A program made the position numbers and the translations under genes. A DNA stretch of 64,000 nucleotides from Triglochin maritima (Eukaryota > Streptophyta > Magnoliopsida > Alismatales > Juncaginaceae), in NCBI GenBank assembly GCA_963682175.1, contig OY821789.1, positions 7,998,001 to 8,062,000 on the forward strand, given 5' to 3'. Position 1 is the first letter of the stretch, and each line of letters starts with the position of its first letter. A model generated the notes under the pieces. The model searched no databases and was not told the DNA's origin. It was given only the letters and a program-made list of their open reading frames with translations. Shown here one piece after another: positions 22,341 through 33,798 of this stretch.

Positions 22341-23430
22341 TGATTGATCAGTTATAATACCGCAAATGCATGACGTCGGTGAAGACGTGACAAATACGGG
22401 TCGAGTCCACAGGGAGGTGTGTCAACTATGGTTCTTTCGAAGGTAAGTGAGAAAAGAGGGGAGAAGAGTTGTGATTACACTAACTAAACTACACTAAACT
22501 AGCAAGCATCAAATAAGGGAAACGAAAACGAGGAAAATCGAAAGCAATATAAAATTCAGGAATAAAACCCCCCAATGGGTGGAGTGTGAACATATATGAG
22601 GTGAGAGAAGTGATGAATGCCGCATGTAAACATATATGTGTATGTATGTCATATGTGTGTCTTCATGCATAGAAAGTGTCTGAAGATTTGGAAAAACCTA
22701 TTGATCCATTCACACAACGTATCAACAATTACTACTTGATTATCATAAGACGGGGCTCAGCATGAGAAGTGTCTAAATGTTATGGCAAGACTCATCAAAA
22801 ACCAGGAACTCATGTGAAGAACAAAGATAAGTATGGGAAGTGTATAAATGTTGTGACAAAACTCTTCAAAATAAAGTTTCTTCAATCAATCAAGGAAGCA
22901 AACACTAATACAAACACACGACTAAGGTATAACATATCCAACGGGAAATTTCAGCCAATAAACATGAGGAAACCAAATATGGAAAATGTATAAATCTTGT
23001 GGCAAAACCCATAAAAAAATTCCTCAACATGTAGATGAATAAAACAAACCCGATGAACATACAAACATTCAAGTCTACACAATCTAAATTCGTCAACCAT
23101 TCAAAACCTCAAAACATAGATGTACATCTCCACCTCCCAAGGGGTGATGGAACTACTCACTAATCATTAAGCTACAAACTATATTAAGAAAGGAAGACAA
23201 TATAATTATACTATGATAAAGAAAACAAACTAACTAAACATGCAAGCATTAAAACAAAGACAACATTAAAACAAACTATGAAGAATTATTTTATTTACAA
23301 GACTCACATTACAGGTAGCATTCTTCTCCACCTTGAGTTTTGCTCAAATGCTTACTCCAAGTAGAGAGAATGTCACTAAGCAATGTGTAAATACAAATGA
23401 GAAAGAAGAGTCTAACACGCCATTCGTCGG
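22341..23430 (-). mobile_element. LTR fragment, family B
   Basis: Starts TGATTGATCAGTTATAAT, then ACCGCAAATGC and ACAAATACGGGTCGAG, and contains GGTAGCATTCTTCTCCACC near 23315. All parallel the complete LTR at 55813-57355. The end is lost near 23430, where MULE-like sequence begins. Confidence 0.7.
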
Positions 23431-23435
23431 CGCAT

Positions 23436-23585
23436 TCCTGGTCTCCGAGACATTATTTTTGGTGGTTGAGAGGAAAATAAAGAGAGAGTGATGGTGGGAG
23501 AGTGGAATGAAGAGATATATAAGTAGAAAAGAGAGAATGACAATATGGTAATTGACGCAGGTGACGTTTAGAAGTTCACAAAATA
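23436..23585. mobile_element. Terminal fragment of the GACGCC-family MULE
   Basis: Contains GACATTATTTTTGGTGGTTG and ends GACGTTTAGAAGTTC, resembling the ends of the elements at 30995 and 32641 (ACATTATTTTTTATGATTA, GACGTTTAGTAGTTCCC). A solitary end, origin unclear. Confidence 0.45.
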
Positions 23586-24029
23586 ATTGAACGATTGACA
23601 CGAAATATGTGAAACATACGTACCTAACTAGGTTATTACTTATTACTTATATTATCCTAGTTTAAAACTACTTAGGTCTAGGCCTGAAAAAATTAATTAG
23701 ATCATTAATGTTGATATATTAATATGTTGCATGTATTAACGTGGTAGTAACATCTGTGTACAATCATGTAATCATTTATCTAAGTACACAAAATCTTATC
23801 TTGTAGATTTATCTTGTTTTCGTATATAGAAACTTGAAGACGAACATGAAACGATAATATATCGTGTTATTGTCGTGTATCTTCATTATGTTATCAGGTG
23901 TCAAGCTTGTACCCATACACAAAATTGTGTTGTTATCGTATCTGGTCAAAATTTGAGTCTTGACATTCGTAATTACGTATGTAATGAATGACTGATTACA
24001 AGAAAATAATCGTTAGATAACGACGATTA

Positions 24030-25185
24030 GAGCACCCTTAACGGGGGGTGCACGCCCAGGCGCCCGGGCGTCCCTCCGTTAACGGCTCGAGGCGGACTTG
24101 GGTGGGGGGCACTCCCCCCCCCCCCCCCCATTGGTCTAATTTTTTTATTTTAGTGGAGGATTTGTTATTATAGGTAATTGATAATGTATTGGGTATTTTT
24201 GATTAATGTGGGGTGATAATTTTTGATATTATTAATATGAAAAATATTTAAATTTTTACACTAACTAAATCAAAGGTAAATCCATATTTAATGCTTAAAT
24301 TAGATTAATACTAAAACATCATAGGAACAACACATTGCGGTACGAAATACAAAGTAGACGTAAATACAGAGCAGTACGAAATACCCGAAATACAACAAAC
24401 TACATGTAATATAAACTACACGAAATACAAAAAATATAAACTAACAAACTACATGAAATCATTCTCTTCCGCCCAGTCCATGAGTTTCGTAATTGCTTTT
24501 TGATCCCGCTCCGATGGGTTGTCCCTTTTCGAGAGAGAGTGAAGCATGTCGAGTTTAGTTTTTTTACATGTCTTTGAATATTTCGCTCCGCTAATTCCTC
24601 CTGCTTGGAGAAACCATCTTCTCTCACTTGGGCGTTGTATGCAATTTGTTGTGCAAGTTCCCTAACGTCGGTGTTGCATTCGGGGCCTAATGAACTTTTA
24701 CCCTTGTTTTTTTGTCTTCTTCACACCTGGTGGGCGTGCAGACGATACTGACGTCATTTCTTCTGCATCCGATGGTGATTGCGTCCTGGAGTAATCAATG
24801 CTCTTTCCTTTCCCAAGGCTTCCTGAATGGGGACTACTTTCATCGTGAAACTCCGAGGACTCTCGACCGACACTCACGACATTTGCTCCTGATATCAGCG
24901 ACTCCCATTTCGGGTACCTACGCAACATGATCAAAGTATCAAAGTAAAGAAATTTATACTTATTAGTTGGCTCATAGATGTAGTGAGCTTGCCGGACGAC
25001 ATCGTCGTCGTTCTGCCCACTCTTTTTCCGTCGGTACGCTTGATCGAAGCACCCGACCCACTTATTAACATCAGGTATAATTTTCCTACTGCATCCTCTA
25101 CAACTCCTCACACAATAACGACAAGCAGAGATGCGAAATTCGACCATTTATATGTCGATAGAAAGCAATTCTGTAGTTAGTCAAA
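24030..25185 (-). mobile_element. PIF/Harbinger element 3, keeps ORF1, lacks transposase
   Basis: A TTA at 24027-24029 precedes the end GAGCACCCTTAACGG. A GC-rich stretch with GGCGCCCGGGCG, a run of C, CATTGGT and ATGTATTGGGTAT follow, in the same order as the left end of element 1. The gene next to it is ORF1 on the minus strand, with its 3' end toward this terminus. Sequence changes abruptly at about 25185 to a MULE transposase, and no right end is visible. It is probably the other half of a two-gene element whose transposase half is gone. Confidence 0.65.
24400..25180 (-). pseudogene. PIF/Harbinger ORF1 (SANT/NAM-associated-like), decayed
   Basis: The 149-codon frame at 24698-25147 holds the hallmarks of the ORF1 protein often labelled GSTT3-like or NAM-associated in plant genomes: KKSGQNDDDVVRQAHYIYE followed by YKFLYFDTLIMLRRYPKWES. 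An acidic and Ser-rich linker and a basic KKTKKQG end follow. The C-terminal region continues in other frames to about 24400 (ELAERNIQRHVKK). The N-terminal SANT/trihelix part is missing at the junction near 25185. In this family ORF1 binds element ends and assists the transposase. Here it is truncated and frameshifted. Confidence 0.75.
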
Positions 25186-25187
25186 TT

Positions 25188-26620
25188 TCAACGTCTTGAC
25201 TTTTCAAGAAAGTTTTGAATATTCGTCAGCTGCATTTCAATAGTCGCGTTCACGCGGTCGAAAAGAGTGTCTAGAGCTGCAGTCGATATAGTGATCCACT
25301 CTTTCAGAGTCGAATGAGCGATTTTAACCCTACAGTTCGTAGTGTTGCTGAAATGAAGGACTTTGTTCGTCCAATTCAACACAAACTTTTCTTTATACCT
25401 TAACCACGTGTCTTCCAGATACTCCGTGATAGCTGGCCAATAATGAAAAGAATCTTTCAGATTACGGAAAACTCTATTGTACTCGGTTTCTGAAGTAGAA
25501 AACATGATTTTCCTTAACTTTCCACACTTCAAATTATCTGCAAACTGATTGTTCTTACCGAATACATGATATGCGTAGTTGTATACGTCTTTGTTGATAT
25601 GCTAGGTGCAAAGTAAATGAGCAGACTCAGGAAAAACCTCTCTCACTGGTCGCATAATCTCTAACTCCCGGTCCGTTATTATTGCAATCGGGCTGACAAT
25701 ATCCAATAACAGATCTCGCAACTTCTCCAACACCTACCGGTAACTAAACTCCGTCTCATTTTTCATAATCGCATAGCCGACAAAAAGGTTCATGTTTGTT
25801 GGTGTCACCCCAACCATTTCGAACAAAGGCATCTTGTATTTGTTTGTTTATACGTCGAATCCATGCAGATTACGAAAAGATATGTGCGCAACAACTTAAC
25901 TGATGTCGGATGTGCCAAAAATACGTGAGTGATGAAATTAGTTTCTTTATCTGTCATAATCCAATGTAAGTACTGATATTGCATTGCCTGGTGCAGAAAC
26001 TGCTGAGCAAGATTCCTATCTTCAGATTTCGTCGTCGTCATGTACTCTTTGAAGTTATAAATGTGTCTCTGATTGAGATTATCTTTCGGGAATTTCTATT
26101 TTACCGCCAACAAGATGTTACGTGGTTTCGCTTGTGCCGCAGTCATATCACGAACAATTTTCTTAGCTCCAGGACTAAGACCGCTGATCTGTCGGTTACC
26201 TTCTGGATAAACTGCAAGTCTGTGGTTGTGTTGACCATGAGTACTATTAGAAACTACAACTCATCGTTCACGGTCCCGTACTACAATATATATATCCTGA
26301 GAATCCTTCACGCTCGACCACCTTTATCAAAAAACGACAACCGCAACCCTTTCTTTTCGTGTTCTTCCGTACTGCAATATCTATATCCTGAGAATCAATT
26401 TCATTTTTGCGATCACATCTCAGATAACAATCCATCTGATTATATTCATGTGATTTATAATATGATATTACCAAAAAAACAGCTTCGATGATAACTTGTT
26501 TCACTCATTTATTCACGTCGTCGATTATAGGAAATACTTGTGTACTTGCAAAAAGCTCATTGTAATCTACTCCATCACCACCAAAATCTTGTAACAGGAC
26601 ATAAAATAATTTAAAATAAC
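25188..26620 (-). pseudogene. MULE transposase (FAR1/MuDR-like), decayed
   Basis: Read on the minus strand. An N-terminal FAR1-like DNA-binding region (about 26268-26600) has LRCDRKNEID and CGCRFLIKV. A transposase core piece (25805-26041) has HWIMTDKETNFITHVFLAHP and ICMDSTYKQTN, where the Asp of MDSTYK is the first expected catalytic residue. A C-terminal piece (25188-25532) has YKEKFVLNWTNKVLHF, TTNCRVKIAHSTLKEW and LDTLFDRVNATIE, typical of the region after the catalytic core. Stops and frameshifts separate the pieces. It fits the surrounding MULE ends. Confidence 0.8.
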
Positions 26621-26639
26621 ACAATGTTAAAATAAAAAA

Positions 26640-26760
26640 AGGCGTATGGCTAGGACCCCCCCCCCCCCCCCCCCCCCGAACGGGAGGCATCCTAGTCAGA
26701 CGCCCCCACCATGGGAGCGGCGGCTTACGTAGATGTCCAACGTGATTTTTTTTCCTAGAC
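26640..26760. repeat. Poly-C tract and GACGCC palindrome remnant
   Basis: A run of 22 C at 26656-26677 is followed by CAGACGCCCCCACCATGG-type sequence, a worn unit of the palindromes seen intact at 31200-33800. Confidence 0.6.
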
Positions 26761-26947
26761 TTACTTCACCGGATCCAGACGCTTCGCCAAAGATTTTCGT
26801 GGTGTTGATACAGGTAAAGTAAGGAAAACGCAGGCAAAATTCTTAGTTTAAGAGACAGGACGAAATGAGTATTAAATGAATTGTGAATGACAAAATGATA
26901 ATTTAACAGACACTTTAAGTAATTTTGAGACGACGATGAGTAGTTCC

Positions 26948-28014
26948 ATGCTAAACCTAAGAGAAAAGACGCATATCAAGTAAGCCCATTCCTTAATTAT
27001 TCTGTCATCAGTTTATTGTGTAAGGTTGTTCTCATCCACCTATAAGATAACTTTGTGTCAGCAGATCAATTAAGGTACAACACACTTTTGAATGGGTCCA
27101 TTGATGTGTAAGCACAAAAGTAGAGTATTATACCCTCCACTAATTGAGAGGGTTAAACTATTAGAGGCTTTAACATAAAGCAAGATTACATCTCTTGGAA
27201 ACGTACGACTATGTACCCGAAAGGAAGGTGCAACAGGAAGTGGTGTTTAGTTGTCATCTTCACTCGTGCACTCCATTAATATTTTAATTCCAAAGTAGTA
27301 GTAGTTGGTGTTTTGTTGAGTTGTTGTTTCATGTTTGTTATAACATATGTTGACAACTATTTTGATAGGTATAATAATGGGTAAGATTAGAAACTTTTCT
27401 TACATCACCACAAAATAAATCTTTGATTGTTGAGGGTGGTCTAAGATTGATGGACTCACAATTTAATATGAGTTATTGCTTTGAGTTAGTGTCTTTTTCA
27501 TAATTTGGATGCTTACTTGAAAAAATACAAAGATGTGAATTGTTAGGCTTAATTTTGTTTGGTGTATATGATTAGATAATTGGTGGTAGTTTCCAATTTG
27601 TCTTCAATCCAACTAGAGTTGGAGATGAGCAAATTCAATTTGCAAGTTGAGTCTAGATCATAAATAAGTCCCAACTTATTTCAACAAGTTATGGGACTCT
27701 CTAGTTGGAATGGAAAACGGACAACGTTTTGCAAGAGGGAAGGAAGGTCGAGGCTCCAATTTATTTACAGGAAATTATCAAAAGGGTCACAAAAGTGGTC
27801 TACTTTCTTTTAAAAACCACTCAAAAGTCAAGTTTCTTTTGGCTTTTATTAGAATACCATTATTACTACTTTATCCTCCTTAATTTAAATTTCAAATTTT
27901 ATAATATTAGATTTTTCTAGAAAAAATCAAGAGTGTTAATTAACTACATATGTTCCCCTTTTAAACCTAAATCTCATCCTAATCTCTCAAAAATAGTAAT
28001 TAAGATGTTTTCAC
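26948..28014. other. No gene recognised
   Basis: AT-rich, only short open frames without a domain. Confidence 0.5.
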
Positions 28015-29035
28015 TTTAAAAAAAATTCAACATGTATTTGTGGAGTTGAGTGTGCACACAATACTTTATGGAAGTAATACAATAGTTATATGACACATGA
28101 ATACTAGTCATTGAATTAGTAACATACAATAGTCATTTGACTATAGCCTACCAAACTAGTTTGAGATTAAAGACTTTGTTGTTGTTGTTTTTTTCATTTG
28201 ACTAATATTACTTAGTTACTAATCAAATTACTTTTGCCAACTCATTTTCGTAAAAGAACGAGCAAGTCACGAGATAGTTCATTTTATTTGTATTATCTTC
28301 TAGTGAACTTCAATTAATAATATCATTTATTTAATTATTTTTTAGTAGACAACCCAGACATATGTCAATACGACGTGTATGAATCCGAACCAAACTAAAA
28401 AATGCATTGTACGACCTACAAACCATTGTGATTATACGACCCAAAACATATTCAAATATCCTGTTGTAGTACATTTACGACCATGAACGTATTTACACGA
28501 CCCAAGACACCCGGGAGAGTAATTATGATTTTTTCGTTTTTTTTCCAACAAGTATTGTGGGGCTAAGTGTGCACAACACTTTATTAAACCAATACAATAG
28601 TTATACAACACATGAGTGCTAGTTATAGAAATAGAAACATACAATAGTCATTTGACTAATAATTAACCTACCACAACTAGTTTGGGATTAATGACGTTGT
28701 TGTTTTCATTGGACTAATACTATTTAGTTACTAATGTAATTAGTTTTGCTAACTCATTTTAGTAAAAGATCGAGTAAGTCATGAGGTTATTTACTTTATT
28801 TGAATTTTCTATTATTGGACTTCAATTAAATAATATTATTTATTTAGGTATTTTTTGAGTCGACAACCTAGACATACGTCAATACTACGTTGTACAACCT
28901 ACAAACCCTTGTGATTATACAACCCAAAAACATCTCCAAATATCTCATTGCGGTAAATTAATATACAACCCATGAATACATTTACACTACCCGATACACC
29001 GTAGAAAATAATTATGATTTTTCTATTTTTTAGGG
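28015..29035 (+). repeat. Tandem duplication of an about 500-bp unit with RTE/SINE-type tails
   Basis: Unit 1 (about 28015-28545) and unit 2 (about 28546-29035) align along their length: GTGTGCACA, ACAATAGTCATTTGACTA, CTAGTTTG-GATTAA, TTAGTTACTAAT, ACCTACAAACC and AATTATGATTTTT occur in the same order. Each contains a copy of the motif CCTACC-AACTAGTTTGGGATTAA followed by TTGTTGTTG, which matches the 3' tail of RTE LINEs and Au-like SINEs and occurs at the LINE end near 44170 in the other orientation. The units are clearly diverged, so the duplication is old. Confidence 0.7.
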
Positions 29036-29039
29036 AGGC

Positions 29040-29849
29040 TCTAGCTTGTAGCATTTGGTATTGGTTCTTATTCAAAAAAAAAAGTGGTTGTTTATCGGAT
29101 GAGTTTTGGTATTGGTGTTGGTTTTGTGAGTGTTTTTAGTGGTGTGTAAAGAGGAAAAGTTTGTACTTAATTGGAACAATGACTTTTATTGGAAAATGAC
29201 TACAAAAGATGACTTCGAAGGATTTCCCCATATATTAACGGAATTAAGAGGAATTAGATGAAACTACACAAATACACACAAAACAACTGAAGCAAAACTA
29301 AATATACCATGTTCTCAAAAAAAAAAAAATGTTGCTCATCGACATTAAAATGTTTCACCATTAGCGCTTTCATATCCATATCTATATAACATGATGAACC
29401 ACAACTTATGAGTCGCTAGTCGCTACGTGTTCCTTAAAATAGATGACTAGTTCTCTCCATCTATATTTCATAAATAAATGTATAGGTGCAATTTGTGCAG
29501 ACACTTCCAATTGCTTCCTTATTTCATCTCTCTAACGCGACAAAACCCTGACCTCTGCCTTTTACATCAAAGCACTCCCCTAGTCCTCGTGTCGACATGT
29601 GGTTGGTGTCGACAATGCTAAAATAGCATTTTCCACAACCATCAGATATGCATTAATCACAACATTACAAGTATTATAATAATAATAATAATCAAAACCA
29701 TATCCAATCACACCTTTGAAGATAAGAATTACGAGTAAATGTGATAGACCAAACACCGTCCTACCAAACCAGACTCTGAAGTAGAAAGGGCACCTAAAAT
29801 CGAGCTACAAGCTTTATTCCAAAAAAAAAAAAAAACTAGCTAAATTAAT
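29040..29849. other. No gene recognised
   Basis: AT-rich with poly-A runs at about 29315 and 29820 and a short AAT repeat near 29680. Confidence 0.45.
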
Positions 29850-30110
29850 GGGTTAATTACAGTTTGACCCCCTGAATTATGTCTTAGTATCACTTTGTCC
29901 TTCTGAACTTTCAAAGTTAACAGTTACCTCCCCTGAACTTTAATTTTATAACACTTTGCCCCCCTGAACTTCAAAAACTCATTATTTAACACACATTCGA
30001 CGTTTTTTTCCTAATTTTTTTTTGTTGTATCCCTAATACACTCCTAAAGCTATATTTACGTGAAAATTTGGATCCAAACGGAAGTCGGATATGGTTGGAA
30101 TTTGAGTTTG
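29850..30110. mobile_element. One arm of the TTAATTACAG-family MULE MITE
   Basis: Starts GGGTTAATTACAGTTTGACC and follows the left arm of the complete element at 39611-40142 closely (GTTAACAGTTACCTCCCC, ACACATTCGACG, CCTAATACACTCCTAAA). The second arm is missing. Confidence 0.8.
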
Positions 30111-30994
30111 AAATAAGCATGAACTGATCCACCCCAACTTCTCCGGGACAGTGTAAATGTCACCTTGTTCTGCGTGCTAGAATCACAAATTCTTAGGATC
30201 AACTCGTTATTTGGAAGTCCATATGTACTGTAGCAGTGCCAGATGTTTGACGTCAAATGAGGTCTAATTAGTTTTCCAGAAGCCAGAATCTAAGACTAAG
30301 AAATTAAATTTTAGAGATGATAATGTGACTAAACATTATATTAAGTATTTATTAAAGCAGTTGCCAGGTTAGATATTGACGACGTGACACCGACTACCCA
30401 TATAAGTTAAAAAGTAGCTAGAAACCAAACCTATGTCGATCGCCAAATAGGTTGAAAGTAGAAACAAACGTAGGTGGTATAATCCTATACGTGACAAAAT
30501 ACCACCTAGTGAAATAGTAAAATCTAGTATGATTTCTACTTCCCCAGAATGAACCTTGGAGATTACATGCATATTGGAGCACAAAAACATACCACGTCCA
30601 CAAGTCAAGTGTGGGGATTTATCATCATGTTTTTTGCGCGTTTCATGTCATATGGGCATATGGCCAGCTACAACTATTTTGGACAGACCAACTAATCCAA
30701 CAAAAAAATAAAGATCAAATCGCCAAGGCATCAAAGATGTAACATGGACCCACGTCCAAACCATGCCCACATGATGTTGGGGAACGTGTCGTCGTCCCCT
30801 TGTTAGGCATGCGATCGAGGGTCAGGGATATATAGAGAGAGAAAACCAAAGATCACATCAACCACAACCAGTCGACTAGTAGTAGGGGATAGCAATACAA
30901 TGACCCAACGTGACTTGGTTCATTCAAATGGTTTTGGCTGATAATAATCTAATCTAGTTCTCGAGTTTGACATCTTCTGACCCAAGTCAATAAC
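30111..30994. other. No gene recognised
   Basis: Mixed sequence, short open frames only. GGGATATATAGAGAGAG near 30825 looks TATA-like but has no gene after it. Confidence 0.4.
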
Positions 30995-31775
30995 TGAATT
31001 GCTAAACATCGTCCCAAAATTACTTAAATCGCCCCTTGAAATTACAATTTTGCCTTTCTCTCATTTCTACTGCTACAACGCGACATTTTACCCTCCTATC
31101 ACACATCTCTCTTCATATTCCTCTTATAATCATAAAAAATAATGTTTTGGAGGTCAGTAATGAACCAACGGACGCCCCAGTGTACTCGAATCTGGTAAAA
31201 TATCTAACATCTTTTTTAAAAAAAAAAAATAAATTACGGGCGTCCGACGGAGCCGCCCCCACGTAGGAGGGGGCGTCTGGCTAAGACGCCTTCCCCATGG
31301 GGGCGACGTTTTACCCAGACGCCTTACCCATCGGGGAGGCGTTTTACCCAGACGCTCCGCCCATGGGACAAACGTCTGTGTAAGACGCCTCCCCCATGGG
31401 GGAGGCGTCTTATCCAGACGCCCCCTCCTACGTGGGGGCGGCTCCGTCGGACGCCCGTAATTTTTTATTATTTTTTAAAAAAGATAATTGATTATAAATT
31501 TAGATAATTGTTAAATTAATTAATAAGTTAATAATTACTTATCCAGACGCCTCCACGATGGTGCATGTGTCTTAGCCAGACGTCCGAGTCGGAAAAAAAA
31601 ATTCGTCTCCATTACTTCGCCTGATCTAGGTGTTTCGCCAGACATTTTCGTGGTGTTGGTACTATGAATGTTAGTAAAACTGAGTCAAAAACCTTGTTTA
31701 AAGACACGGGACGATATGGGTATTAAATATATTGTTAAGGGTAATTTGGTAATTTCAAGGGTCGATTTAAGTATT
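30995..31775. mobile_element. Small non-autonomous MULE, GACGCC family, copy 1 (right end lost)
   Basis: Left end TGAATTGCTAAACATCG, then ATTACTTAAATCGCCCCTTG. The right side reaches AATTTCAAGGGTCGATTTAAG and then stops matching. The interior (about 31190-31490) is an inverted repeat: CCGACGGAGCCGCCCCCACG pairs with CGTGGGGGCGGCTCCGTCGG, with GACGCC-(CCATGG)-GGCGTC palindromes between. Confidence 0.8.
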
Positions 31776-32631
31776 TATCAGAGCTGCATGACTACAAGAC
31801 AAGTTGAGTTTGTAATACAAGACCAACCGAGTTAACTCAACCGGTTACTTAATAGTAATCTCAAAGTGTTGTATGTTCAAACGTTATCATGTGGGTGTAA
31901 GCGAGGCGGGGTAAAAATAAAAAAACTTGATGCAGGGCATTTTCAATTTAATGATGTAGTATAATTAGTTTTTAATGAAATTTGTTTACACAAACATTTA
32001 ATAATATAGTATAGTTTCTTTTAAAAATAACATGTAACATGGACCACATGAAATAGGACCGACAACAAGATTGAACATATTAGACATTTTTCTTTGTTAA
32101 AAATAAAATATTTTTGGTGTTTTACATACAAATATTGTTTTATCTTGAAAAAATACTAACTAAAACCACAAAATCAACCCTAAATTAACTTAACTACGCA
32201 AAAAGACAATACTCAAAATCAACAAAAAAAATTGGAACGTGAAATTGTACTATTACAATAAAATACTTTATACATGAATTATGAATATCTTCAACTATGC
32301 GGGTTATGTCGGGTGGGTTGCGAGAAAATCGCAACTTGTCCCGCTTATTAGGCGGGTTATGTGAGTGACAAGTTGATTTTTTTGTCCGCTACTCACATTA
32401 AAAATGGATACGCAAATCCATCTCATTTACAACCCTACGTTATTACCTTGAATCTGCCAGTAGTGAGTTCACAAATCTTAGCAAGCAAGGAGGTGCTAGG
32501 TGGTTCCATTAGATTTTGGAATTTCGCCTCATTTCTAAATTTCTTTGGTGATTTTTGTCCATTGGATTTTAGGATTTCGCTTATTTTGTAACAAGTCTAG
32601 TGGACTCTGAACTTTTTTAATATTTTACTCT
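31776..32631. other. No gene recognised
   Basis: AT-rich spacer between two related MULEs. The 76-codon frame at 32361 has no domain. Confidence 0.45.
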
Positions 32632-32709
32632 TTTAAATTCTGAATTGCTAAACATCGCCCCAAAATTACTTAAATCGCCCCTTGAAATTACCAAATTGCC
32701 CTTCTATCA

Positions 32710-33273
32710 TTTCTACTGCTATAACGCGACATTTTACCCTCCTATCACACATCTCTTTTCATCTTCCTCTTATAATCATAAAAAATAATGTTTTAGAGGT
32801 TAGTAATGAGCCAACGGACGCCTGTACCCGAATCTGGTAAAATAGCTAACATTTTTTTAAATAAAAAATAATAAAAATTAATAAAAATTAATAAAATAAT
32901 AATAAAAAATTACGGACGTCCGACGGAGCCGCCCCCACGTAGGAGGGGGCGTCTGGATAAGACGCCTCCCCCATGGGGAGGCGTCTGGGTAAGACGCCCC
33001 GCCCATGGGGGAGGCGTTTGGGTAAGACGCCTCCCCCATGGGGGAGGCGTCTTATCCAGACGCCCCCTCCTACGTGGGGCGGCTCCGTCGGACGTCCGTA
33101 ATTTTTTATTATTTTTTATTAAAAAAATGTTAGATATTTTACCAGATTCGAGTACACTGGGGCGTCCGTTGGCTCATTACTAACCTCTAAAACATTATTT
33201 TTTATGATTATAAGAGGAAGATGAAGAAAGATGTGTGATAGGAGGGTAAAATGTCGCGTTATAGCAGTAGAAA
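32710..33273. repeat. Inverted repeat with about 280-bp arms inside MULE copy 2
   Basis: TTCTACTGCTATAACGCGAC at the left pairs with GTCGCGTTATAGCAGTAGAA at the right. Pairing continues through the ACCTCTAAAACATTATT and GACGGAGCCGCC stretches to a GACGCC palindrome core near 32990. The arms differ by small indels in the AT-rich part. Confidence 0.88.
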
Positions 33274-33573
33274 TTAATTAATAAGTTAATAATTACTATA
33301 TTCGGATGACCGATACCCCTTCGGTACACCGAAAATTCAAAAATTTCTAGATACAACAATTTCAAGTTGGTATTTGTAAGTCAGGATGATTTACCACCGG
33401 AGGATTTTGGATCTTAAAAAATGTTGGGTCTGAAAATTATTTGAATCTTCATCACTTGGAAAAAATTCATTGTAATCCGACCGGTTACCACCTAAAACTT
33501 GCAAAGAAACGTCAAATAATTTGAGATAACACACCGTATAATTTTAATTTGACAAAAAAATTAAAAAAACGGG

Positions 33574-33798
33574 ACGTCTGGCTAAGACGCCTCCACCCAT
33601 GGTTGAGGCGTCTGGCTAAAACGTTTGTACCATGGTGGAGGCGTCTTAGCCAGACGCCTGTACCATGGTTGAGGCGTCTGGCTAAGACGCCTATACCATG
33701 GTGGAGGCGTCTGGCTAAGACGCCTGGGCCATGGTGGAGGCGTCTTAGCCAGACGCCTCCACCATGGTACAGGCGTTTTAGCCAGACGCCCGAGTCGG
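33574..33798. repeat. Tandem palindromes GTCTGGCTAAGACGCC-CCATGG
   Basis: Six to seven units of about 34-36 bp: GGCGTCTGGCTAAGACGCCT, then a CCATGG-centred palindrome. Because units are self-complementary and their length is close to a multiple of three, both strands have an open frame giving nearly the same peptide repeat (RRLAKTP, PWWRRLSQTP). I take neither as a gene. Confidence 0.85.

Larger units (their letters stand above)
20980..26947 (-). mobile_element. Decayed MULE, GACGCC family, with nested insertions
   Basis: The right end (complement from 26947) starts GGAACTACTCATCGTCGT, then ATTACTTAAA and ATTTTGTCATTCAC. The left side near 21050-21120 carries matching ATTACTTAAATCGTC and TTTTGTCATTCAC, so these are the two terminal repeats. 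The left boundary is uncertain because GAATTACTTAAATCGTC occurs twice, 55 bp apart. The FAR1-type transposase pseudogene at 25188-26620 fits this element. The smaller elements at 30995 and 32641 share these ends. Nested inside are a PIF MITE, an LTR fragment, a terminal fragment of the same MULE family and a PIF element. Confidence 0.6.

Noticed and set aside
30825..30845. TATATAGAGAGAG as a promoter
   Set aside because: No open frame or exon-like sequence follows within a reasonable distance.
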